NCBI GenBank assembly: GCA_032117135.1
Contig: JAULZV010000019.1
Coordinates: 1 to 8,121, forward strand
Reading direction: 5' to 3'
Length of the DNA stretch: 8,121 nt
Source: JAULZV01 sp032117135
GTDB taxonomy: Bacteria > Patescibacteriota > Minisyncoccia > Phycocordibacterales > JAACPR01
In this document: positions 1-6,500 of the stretch, in pieces
Layout of the letters: each line of letters begins with the position of its first letter
Position numbering within the stretch: position 1 is the first letter of the stretch
Program-made: the position numbers and the translations under genes
Notes under the pieces: generated by a model
What the model saw: the letters and a program-made list of their open reading frames with translations, nothing else
The model's database searches: none
What the model was told of the DNA's origin: nothing

Positions 1-1520
1 AAATATCCAAGCATTCTATGTACGATTAGATCAGGATATCGACGAATAGGGGAGGTGAAGTGCGTATAATAATCGAACGCGAGACCAAAGTGACCAAGGT
101 TCTCAATTGAATAAATTGCTTTTGACATTGTCTTGATTGTCGCGCTTGAAATAAGATTTTCTTCTGGTTTACCTTCAACTTCGGCGAGTAATCTGTTGAT
201 GTCTTTAGGATCTACGGTTCCATCAGGTTTGATTTCGAGTTTGTATCCCATTGCTTTAAGAAATACAGTCAAATCCTGCAACTTATCAACGTCAGGAGAA
301 TTATGAACACGATACATTAATCCTACTGCTTTGCCTCCGTTGTGCTTTTCGTCTTGTTCAAAAATATATTTTGCAACCGATCTGTTAGCAAGAAGCATAA
401 ATTCTTCGATCAAACTGTGTGTGTCGATATGAGCTTTCTTTTTGATAGCAGTCGGGAACATGAATTCATCCAGTACAAATTCGAATTCTTCGGATGAAAA
501 TTTGATGGCACCGTTTGCGATTTTGTGGGCACCAAGTGTTTTGGAGATTTGGTTGAGAGTGTCGAGTTCTTCATAAAAAAGTCCTTCTTTGGCATCAAGG
601 ATCTCTTGGGCCTCTTCATACGAGTATCGTTTGTCTGAATGAATGATCGTGCGTCCATACCACACATCCGAAACCTGCGCTTTGGTGTTGATATGAAAGA
701 TCACTGAGAATGCAAGCCTATCTTCATTTGGATTAAGGCTACAAATATCATTTGAAAGAATCTCAGGAAGCATGGGGATGGTACGATCTACAAGATAGAC
801 CGAAAATGCGCGTGCCTTGGCTTCACTATCGAGCGCGCTCCCAGGGGTCACAAAATGAGATACATCAGCGATGTGTACACCAATCTCGTACATATCGTCT
901 GAGATTTTTTTGATTGAGAGGGCATCATCAAAATCCTTTGCGGTGACAGGGTCAATGGTAAAGGTTGTCGTCTGACGCATATCACGACGCTTGGTGATCT
1001 CGTCTGCTGGAATGGGTGACCATGCAGCTTGGAGTGCCTTGGCTTCATCAATAATTGCTTGACTGAAGTCTGCGATAATACCTTTTTCAAGCAAGATGGA
1101 TTTCATCTCTACTTCATGGTTACCTTTTGGACCGATTACTTGCACTAACTCGGCTTGAGGGTTTTCGTTTGACCAATCAGTGAGGCGAACTTGTACCTTG
1201 TAGTCTGCTTCGACTTTTTTGGAGTCTTCAGGGGAAAGATAAAAATTAACATACACGCGTCGGTCATCAGGGATAAGACGAGCTTGGTCGTCAGACTTTT
1301 TTTCGATATAGCCGACAAAGGTAACTCGGTTACGTTTGACAATAGCAGTAACTTGAGCTTGAGGTTTGTCATTGAGGTGCTCGGCTAGCATTCTAATTTC
1401 TACAATGTCGCCATGTAGGGCTTTGAGCATGTGCTCGGGTTGTATTTCTGTAAATTCTTCGGTGGTAGGGTCGATAAAATATCCAGACCCTCTTGATGTG
1501 ACGCTTATTTTTATTTCCAT
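1..1520 (-). CDS. rnr: RNase R (RNB-family 3'-5' exoribonuclease), partial, C-terminus outside window
   Basis: Translating the minus strand from the ATG at 1520-1518 gives 506 uninterrupted codons to the left edge. Residues about 8-62 and 66-115 look like the two cold-shock/OB domains (LHGDIVEIR at 35-43). The RNB catalytic domain starts near 180 with TIDPVTAKDFDDA (188-200), whose D190, D196, D198 and D199 match the Mg-binding aspartates of RNase R. HIADVSHFV (217-224), IPMLPEILSN (249-258) and the RNB signature HFTSPIRRYPDL (487-498) agree. The enzyme degrades structured RNA from the 3' end in the cytoplasm. The end of RNB and the S1 domain are missing because the window ends. The N-terminal helix-turn-helix of E. 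coli RNase R is absent; an in-frame TGA at 1559-1557 with no start between it and 1520 supports this start. There is no Shine-Dalgarno. Arg codons are mainly CGT/CGC/AGA, unlike rpoB. RNase II is the alternative, but the order of motifs and two N-terminal OB domains favour RNase R. Confidence 0.95.
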   Translation of the reverse strand, partial: MEIKISVTSRGSGYFIDPTTEEFTEIQPEHMLKALHGDIVEIRMLAEHLNDKPQAQVTAIVKRNRVTFVGYIEKKSDDQARLIPDDRRVYVNFYLSPEDSKKVEADYKVQVRLTDWSNENPQAELVQVIGPKGNHEVEMKSILLEKGIIADFSQAIIDEAKALQAAWSPIPADEITKRRDMRQTTTFTIDPVTAKDFDDALSIKKISDDMYEIGVHIADVSHFVTPGSALDSEAKARAFSVYLVDRTIPMLPEILSNDICSLNPNEDRLAFSVIFHINTKAQVSDVWYGRTIIHSDKRYSYEEAQEILDAKEGLFYEELDTLNQISKTLGAHKIANGAIKFSSEEFEFVLDEFMFPTAIKKKAHIDTHSLIEEFMLLANRSVAKYIFEQDEKHNGGKAVGLMYRVHNSPDVDKLQDLTVFLKAMGYKLEIKPDGTVDPKDINRLLAEVEGKPEENLISSATIKTMSKAIYSIENLGHFGLAFDYYTHFTSPIRRYPDLIVHRMLGY

Positions 1521-1531
1521 ATATACTGCAT

Positions 1532-1560
1532 ATAGTAGTGCATTTGTGCGGGTTTGTCAC
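1532..1560 (-). promoter_or_regulatory. Candidate sigma-70-type promoter of rnr with very short leader
   Basis: On the minus strand GTGACA (1560-1555) is followed after 17 nt by TACTAT (1537-1532). The -35 matches consensus 5 of 6 and the -10 matches 4 of 6, including the key second A and final T. The -10 ends 11 nt before the rnr ATG, so transcription would start about 3-6 nt upstream of the start codon. A consensus TATAAT lies further up (1578-1573, minus strand), but I see no good -35 for it; if it is used, the leader would be about 45 nt and still lack a Shine-Dalgarno. Confidence 0.5.
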
Positions 1561-1616
1561 ATGGTATGAGGTATTATAAATAAAACGCGATCAAGAAGTG
1601 TCTAGTTTTCATGGGG

Positions 1617-1648
1617 CCGGCGCGCATGCGCGCCGGGTTCTTTCTTTT
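1617..1648 (+). terminator. Perfect GC-rich palindrome with T-rich tail; possible orphan terminator
   Basis: Positions 1617-1636 are an exact 20-bp palindrome of almost only G and C (CCGGCGCG, centre CATG, CGCGCCGG). As RNA it can form an 8-bp stem with a 4-nt loop. It is followed on the plus strand by GTTCTTTCTTTT, which resembles a rightward intrinsic terminator. It lies between two divergent genes, so no gene reads into it from the left; it may insulate the rpsP promoter from antisense transcription, or be a protein-binding site. The structure is certain, the function is not. Confidence 0.45.
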
Positions 1649-1687
1649 ATACGCATAGTGTGATTTTTGGTGAGGCTATTCGCTATA

Positions 1688-1716
1688 TTGACTGATACAT
1701 AGGCATCTGCTATGAT
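1688..1716 (+). promoter_or_regulatory. rpsP promoter (extended -10), leaderless geometry
   Basis: TTGACT (1688-1693) is separated by exactly 17 nt from TATGAT (1711-1716). Each box matches the sigma-70 consensus at 5 of 6 positions, and TGC just before the -10 gives an extended -10 element. A start site about 7-8 nt beyond the -10 falls at 1723-1724, directly on the ATG that begins the conserved S16 sequence. The -10 box itself contains the upstream in-frame ATG at 1712, so that ATG is very unlikely to be translated. Confidence 0.8.
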
Positions 1717-1723
1717 ACGGTCC

Positions 1724-2116
1724 ATGCTAAAAATAAGACTACAAAGAGTAGGTAAAAAACACGAACCAGTATTTCGTGTTGTTGTTGGTAACTCTCAAAA
1801 CGGACCAAAGAGCGGTAAATTTATCGAAGTACTTGGTTCATATGATCCACGCGACAAGAATGCTAATACACTTAACAAAGAAAAGGTAACTGCTTGGATT
1901 GCTAAAGGTGCTCAAGTATCTGATACCGTACACAACCTCCTTGTTTCAGAAAAAGTAATCGACAAGAAAAAAATAAACGCACTTCCAAAAAAGACACATC
2001 CAAAAAAAGAAGTTGTTGCCGAAACTGCTCCTGAACCACAAGCTGAAGAAGCTCAAACAGCCGAACCACAAGTTGAAGATGCTCCTGCGTCTGAAGCAAC
2101 TCCAGCTACTGAATAA
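1724..2116 (+). CDS. rpsP: 30S ribosomal protein S16 with acidic C-terminal tail
   Basis: The product is 130 aa. It opens with MLKIRLQRVGKKHEPVFRVV, the typical S16 N-terminus, followed by FIEVLGSYDPR (33-43) and KGAQVSDTVHNLL (61-73), all family hallmarks. S16 binds 16S rRNA and assists assembly of the 30S subunit. The conserved core is about 80-85 residues; a basic linker (about 81-95) and an Ala/Pro/Glu-rich tail (96-130, ten acidic and no basic residues) extend it. An in-frame ATG at 1712 would add MIRS, but it lies in the -10 box of the promoter, so 1724 is preferred; no Shine-Dalgarno precedes either. khpA follows after 94 nt. The family call is certain; the start choice rests on promoter position and family alignment. 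Confidence 0.97.
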   Translation: MLKIRLQRVGKKHEPVFRVVVGNSQNGPKSGKFIEVLGSYDPRDKNANTLNKEKVTAWIAKGAQVSDTVHNLLVSEKVIDKKKINALPKKTHPKKEVVAETAPEPQAEEAQTAEPQVEDAPASEATPATE

Positions 2117-2136
2117 AGTTTTCCTCTGTTGAATTC

Positions 2137-2164
2137 TTGACTATCCTCTGATTGATAGGATAAT
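2137..2164 (+). promoter_or_regulatory. Candidate promoter in front of khpA
   Basis: TTGACT (2137-2142) is followed after 16 nt by GATAAT (2159-2164), each 5 of 6 to consensus. A start near 2171 would give khpA a leader of about 40 nt. The spacer overlaps a small inverted repeat, TATCCT/AGGATA (2142-2147 and 2157-2162). khpA may also be reached by read-through from rpsP, as no terminator with a T-tract is seen between them. Confidence 0.4.
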
Positions 2165-2210
2165 TCAATATGTGTGCTGTGCACGCGGATTAGCAGTAAA
2201 TTGAATATAC

Positions 2211-2510
2211 ATGAAAGAACTCGACCAAGCATTTCTCGAACAAGTAGTGAAGGCACTAGTAGATAAGCCAGAAAAAGTTGAGATACAACGAACAGTGGAT
2301 GAAATGGGTGTACTCTTAACTCTCAAGGTAGACCAAGAGGATATGGGTAAGATTATCGGACGAGACGGAAACACTGCAAAAGCAATCCGAACTCTCCTTC
2401 GAGTTGTTGGAATGAAAAACAATGCTCGTGTGAATTTGAAGATTAATGAACCAGATGGACGTGAGGGCGGAGCTCCTAAGTCTGTCGAAGAAGCGTTAGA
2501 GACATTATAA
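2211..2510 (+). CDS. khpA: KH-domain RNA-binding protein (KhpA-like)
   Basis: The 99-aa product has one KH domain. The nucleic-acid-binding GxxG loop is GRDG at residues 50-53 in the context KIIGRDGNTAKAIRTLLR (47-64), close to the KhpA/YlqC family. KhpA is a small cytoplasmic RNA chaperone that in Firmicutes pairs with KhpB and affects cell elongation; its RNA targets here are unknown. It is somewhat longer than the usual 75-80 aa through an early helix and a tail after 80 (EPDGREGGAPKSVEEALETL). Its place after rpsP is the conserved location in many bacteria. The ATG at 2211 has no Shine-Dalgarno. A strong terminator starts 20 nt after the stop, so this gene ends its transcription unit. Confidence 0.92.
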   Translation: MKELDQAFLEQVVKALVDKPEKVEIQRTVDEMGVLLTLKVDQEDMGKIIGRDGNTAKAIRTLLRVVGMKNNARVNLKINEPDGREGGAPKSVEEALETL

Positions 2511-2530
2511 GATAGTGTAAAAATATAATT

Positions 2531-2563
2531 ACAAAAGGGTCGCCCGAAGGGCGACCCTTTTGT
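2531..2563 (+). terminator. Intrinsic terminator after khpA, possibly bidirectional
   Basis: A perfect 15-bp inverted repeat (2531-2545 and 2549-2563) encloses a 3-nt GAA loop. The inner ten pairs are mostly G-C (GGGTCGCCC against GGGCGACCC), flanked by AAAA on the left and TTTT on the right. It ends the rpsP-khpA unit. The U-tract is short (four T), but the symmetric A/T flanks would let it work in both directions. Confidence 0.9.
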
Positions 2564-2576
2564 ATGCGGTATGCTA

Positions 2577-2611
2577 TGTACTTGTACGTATACAACGTCA
2601 AATCCGTACGG
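2577..2611 (+). other. Cluster of GTAC-centred repeats upstream of trmD
   Basis: TGTAC occurs at 2577-2581 and 2583-2587, an inverted repeat TTGTA-N4-TACAA spans 2582-2595, and an 8-bp palindrome CCGTACGG spans 2604-2611. They sit just upstream of and next to the weak -35 region of the trmD promoter, where an operator could lie. No known regulator site was recognised, and chance is possible in so short a stretch. Confidence 0.25.
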
Positions 2612-2631
2612 GTTTTTCTTTTTGCTAAATC

Positions 2632-2640
2632 TGATACTAT
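2632..2640 (+). promoter_or_regulatory. trmD promoter (extended -10), leaderless geometry
   Basis: TGA followed by TACTAT (2635-2640) forms an extended -10 element ending six nt before the trmD ATG at 2647. The predicted transcription start therefore falls on or next to the A of the start codon. The -35 region 17 nt upstream (2612-2617, GTTTTT) is poor, as is common when an extended -10 is present. The preceding terminator means trmD needs its own promoter. Confidence 0.6.
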
Positions 2641-2646
2641 CGATAT

Positions 2647-3282
2647 ATGCATTTTCATATTGTCACAATTTTTCCTCAATCATTTGATTCGTATTTTGAC
2701 GCATCAATTCTCAAGCGAGCTATTTCCGAAAAAAAAATTCGGGTAACATTTTATAATCCAATCGATTTTCTTAAACCAAAAGAGCGAGTTGATGATCGGC
2801 CATATGGTGGTGGTCCTGGTATGGTCATGCGAGCCGAACCTATTCTTAAAGCAATTAGTAAAGCAGTTGGTAAAAAGAAAGACTACAAAATACTATTCTT
2901 CACTCCTTCTGGTGAGCAGTTCACTACTCTCAAAGCTAAAGAGTTTTCGACCTGCAAAAATCTTATTCTTGTATGTGGTAGATATGAGGGGATCGATGCT
3001 CGGGTACTCGATATTTTCCCGTGCGAAAAAATATCAGTCGGGGACTATGTTCTCACTGGTGGGGAATTACCAGCTATGATTGTGACTGATTGTGTCTCAA
3101 GACAAATCAAGGGTGTTCTCGGTACACTCGACTCGCTCGAAGAAACAAGACCTTCATCTCCAATGGTATATACTCGTCCTGATATTCTCAAATATAAAGG
3201 TCAACAGTATCAGGTGCCGGACGTTCTCAAGGGTGGCAATCATAAGCACATTGATACATGGAGAGAGGAGCAAAGAGGGTAA
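2647..3282 (+). CDS. trmD: tRNA (guanine37-N1)-methyltransferase TrmD, short form
   Basis: The 211-aa product matches the SPOUT methyltransferase TrmD, which uses S-adenosylmethionine to make m1G37 in tRNAs and so prevents +1 frameshifting. Visible hallmarks are the N-terminal FHIVTIFPQSFD (3-14), DDRPYGGGPGMVM (49-61), GRYEGIDARV (111-120) and SVGDYVLTGGELPAM (130-144), which form the knotted cofactor site; R152 corresponds to Arg154 of the E. coli enzyme. YTRP (175-178) and GNHKHIDTWR (197-206) follow. The family is usually 230-255 aa; this copy stops about 40 residues early and lacks most of the C-terminal helical domain that grips tRNA. The segment between the fold and YTRP reads LDSLEETRPSSPMV (161-174), about four residues shorter than in E. 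coli, and the catalytic Asp169 is not clearly present. ATG 2647 starts exactly at the conserved N-terminus. No terminator is apparent downstream. Confidence 0.96.
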   Translation: MHFHIVTIFPQSFDSYFDASILKRAISEKKIRVTFYNPIDFLKPKERVDDRPYGGGPGMVMRAEPILKAISKAVGKKKDYKILFFTPSGEQFTTLKAKEFSTCKNLILVCGRYEGIDARVLDIFPCEKISVGDYVLTGGELPAMIVTDCVSRQIKGVLGTLDSLEETRPSSPMVYTRPDILKYKGQQYQVPDVLKGGNHKHIDTWREEQRG

Positions 3283-3359
3283 TCTGGATATATTTGGACC
3301 ATAAAAGTCCTAAAACTGTCAAAAACCTCCTCAGTCAAGCCAAAACTGTGGAAAAGTAC

Positions 3360-3387
3360 TTGATTTTTTCTTTATTTATACTATAAT
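3360..3387 (+). promoter_or_regulatory. rpoBC promoter
   Basis: TTGATT (3360-3365) and a perfect TATAAT (3382-3387) are 16 nt apart, with a T-rich spacer. This is the best -10 box in the window. Transcription would begin near 3394, about 150 nt before rpoB, quite unlike the leaderless layout at rpsP and trmD. The 3283-3359 stretch ahead of it shows no strong hairpin; it contains only two copies of AAAACTGT 30 nt apart (3312-3319 and 3342-3349). Confidence 0.8.
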
Positions 3388-3393
3388 CCACCC

Positions 3394-3543
3394 AACACGA
3401 CTGAGTAACGACAAACGGTTTATTTCGCTTTATAAGGCAAACTATTAAGTTGGTTAAAGTATAGCAAAATAATTTTAAAAATAAAATCCTTCGGGATTAA
3501 TGTTTATTTATTAAAAGGGGATTAAAAAAAGGGGTAATCATCT
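3394..3543 (+). promoter_or_regulatory. Long 5' leader of rpoB with UUCG hairpin and mini-ORF
   Basis: The predicted leader is AT-rich. It holds one clear hairpin, AATCC-TTCG-GGATT (3485-3498), with a C(UUCG)G loop, a very stable RNA tetraloop. Just after it a four-codon open frame, ATG TTT ATT TAT TAA (3500-3514), ends before the ribosome binding site. No known riboswitch or ribosomal-protein-binding element was recognised. The leader could be an autoregulatory site, but that is inference. Confidence 0.4.
3511..3534 (+). promoter_or_regulatory. Duplicated Shine-Dalgarno-like element of rpoB
   Basis: Two similar units, TTAAAAGGGG (3511-3520) and TTAAAAAAAGGGG (3522-3534), lie in tandem. The second GGGG is 9 nt before the rpoB ATG, a workable Shine-Dalgarno distance; the first is 23 nt away and probably not used directly. 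rpoB is the only gene in the window with a recognisable ribosome binding site. The A7 run (3524-3530) is a possible slippage site for polymerase. Confidence 0.6.
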
Positions 3544-6500
3544 ATGAACATGTTCAACACTGACCTACAACACGTAGGTGCGAGAGAGAAGAAGTATTTT
3601 AAGAATTATAAACAACCGTTACTTGATCTACCTGACCTTTTTGAAGGGCAGGTTCAATCATTCAAGTGGCTTCTAACTGACGGAATCAAAGACGTACTCA
3701 AGGAGTTTTCTCCTGTGTCTGATTACTCTGGCAAAAAATTCGAAATGGATTTTGTTGATTTTGAAATGGAAGAACCAAAGTATGATGACAAGTACGCACG
3801 AGAAAACAAACTCACATACGAAGCATCTATTAAGTTCAAAATCAAACTCATTAATAAAACTCTTGGATCCGAGAAGGAACAGGAGGTTTTTATGGCTGAT
3901 TTTCCATTGATGACACGACACGGTACGTTCATTATTAACGGTATCGAACGAGTAATCGTTCCACAGCTTGCACGATCTTTTGGCGTGATCTTCACTTCAA
4001 ATATGATCAGAGGACGAAGCTACTTTGGTGCCAAAATCATCCCTGCTCGAGGAGCATGGATCGAATTTGAAACAGACGCAAATGATTTTGTGTATGTTCG
4101 AATCGACAAAAACCGAAAATTCTATGCCACAACCTTCCTCCGAGCTCTTGGTGCTCAAACAGATGAACAAATCCTTGCCCTTTTCAAGGATGATGAAGTT
4201 GCACTCGAAGGAATCCAAAAAACACTCAAACGAGACGAAATCAAAGATGTTAACGCAGCCTACCTTGATATCTACAAGCGTCTTCGAGATGGTGATCTTG
4301 TAACACTTGATAACGCAAAGGAATTTGTATGTTCTATTATTAATGAAGAGCGATATGACTTTTCTCAGGTAGGACGTTTCAAGTTTAATAACCGATTCGG
4401 TCTTCCAACTGATGAGAAAACACTTAAAAATAAATTGATCGACATCAATGATATTGCGATTATTGTAAAACATGCAATTTCACTCAACCATGCTCCACAA
4501 GCATCAGCTGATGATATCGACCATATGGGGTCAAGACGAGTTCGATTTGTTGGAGAAATGCTCCAACAAAAAATTCGAACAGGTATGACGCAAATGAAGC
4601 GAAACATTCAAAACCGAATGTCTACTATCGAGACTGACACTGTATTGCCGATGAACTTTATTTCACCTCGTCCTCTTCAGGCTCGAATCAAAGAATTTTT
4701 CACAACTAACCAGTTGTCTCAATTCATGCAACAAGACAACCTGCTTCACGAAATTGAGCACCTGCGAACTATTTCAGCACTTGGACCTGGCGGGCTTACA
4801 AGAGAGCGAGCAGGTCTTGAAGTTCGAGATGTGCACCCATCACAGTATGGTCGAGTATGTCCGATTCAGACTCCTGAAGGACAAAACATCGGTCTAATTC
4901 TTAGATTTACAAACTACTGTAAGGTAAACAAGTATGGTTTGATCGAAACTCCATATGTCAAAGTTGTAGACGGGAAAGTGACATCAGAAATTGTATTTCT
5001 TAATGCTCTTGAAGAAGAAGGGTTCAGAATTGCACACGCAGCTCATGAAATGAAAAATAATACATTTGTGACAAACAACGTAAACGTTCGGCACAATGGT
5101 AAGCCAGAAATTGTAGATGCAGTACATGTAGACTACATGGATATTGCGACAAGTCAGGCATTCTCGATTGCAACTTCGATGATTCCGTTTTTGAATCACG
5201 ACGAAGCTAACCGAGCACTTATGGCCTCAAACATGCAAAAACAAGCTGTGCCAGTACTTACATCTGAAGCTCCGCTTGTTGCAACAGGAACAGAAGGACT
5301 TGTACTCCAAAACAATTCTCGAATTGCGCGTGCAGATGCAGACGCAACAGTAACGTATGTTGATGGACGAAAAATTGAAATCACTGATTCTAAAAATAAA
5401 AAATACACATACGAACTTGATAACTTTGTTCGAACAAACAGTTTTACTAACCATCATCAAAGACCAACAGTTTCACTTGGGCAAAAAGTTAAAAAAGGTG
5501 ACTTGCTTGCAGATACATCTTCATCAGACAATGGTCAGATTGCACTCGGTAAAAACCTTCTAGTAGCCTTTATGTCATGGTCTGGAAATAACTACGAAGA
5601 TGCGATTATTATTTCTCAACGATTGGTCAAAGACTCTACTTTGACTTCGATTCACATGGAAGAAGTGGTTGTAAACGTTCGTGATACCAAACTTGGTCCA
5701 GAACAAACTACTCCTGATATTCCCAACGTCAGCGAAAACAAACTCAAAAACCTCGATGCTGAAGGAGTGATCCGAATTGGTGCTGATGTAAAGCCAGGAG
5801 ATATTCTTGTTGGAAAAATTACTCCAAAGGGAGAATCTCAACTTACACCTGAAGAACGACTTCTTCGATCAATCTTTGGAGACAAAGCTCGTGATGTAAA
5901 AGATACATCTGAACGAGTAGAAGGTGGAAAACAAGGTCGAATTGTTGGAATCAAAGTCTTCTCACGAGAAAACGGAGACAAGCTCGAATCAGGAATCCTT
6001 AAGCGAATCCATATCGAAATTGCACAGCTCCGAAACATTCAAGTTGGAGACAAATTGGCGGGACGACACGGTAACAAGGGAGTTATCTCTCGAATTCTTC
6101 CTGAAGAAGATATGCCATACATGCCAGATGGACGACCTGTAGATATTATTTTGACACCACTTGGTGTACCTTCTCGAATGAACCTTGGTCAAATTCTCGA
6201 ACTTCACCTTGGACTTGCTGCGCAAGCGCTTGATTATCAAGCAATTTGTCCAGCCTTCGGTGGTGCTACTGCTGATGAAATCAAAGATGAGCTCGAAAAA
6301 GCTGGTTTTGACAGATCAGGTAAAATGCCTCTTTTTGACGGACGAACAGGAGAACAATTCAAACAAAATATTGCGGTTGGATATATGTATATCCTCAAAC
6401 TTCACCACATGGTTGAAGATAAGATTCACATGCGATCAACTGGTCCATACTCTCTTATTACGCAACAACCTCTCGGAGGACGAGCACAAAACGGAGGACA

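Noticed and set aside
1191..1569. Two short plus-strand open frames over the start of rnr
   Set aside because: They are antisense to the RNase R cold-shock region, which is clearly coding on the minus strand, and lack supporting start signals.
1712..1723. Upstream ATG giving S16 an MIRS extension
   Set aside because: The ATG is part of the TATGAT -10 box, and family members start at MLKIRL or equivalent.
2564..2746. Small plus-strand open frame overlapping the trmD start
   Set aside because: It begins at the terminator edge, covers the trmD promoter and runs out of frame into conserved trmD.
3296..3310. GGAC/GTCC inverted repeat after trmD as a terminator
   Set aside because: Only four base pairs with a 7-nt loop and no T-tract follow, so it is too weak to call.
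3997..4473. 158-codon open frame on the minus strand inside rpoB
   Set aside because: It lies wholly opposite strongly conserved rpoB codons, its translation is Cys/Phe/Ile-rich without recognisable domains, and it arises from rpoB codon bias.
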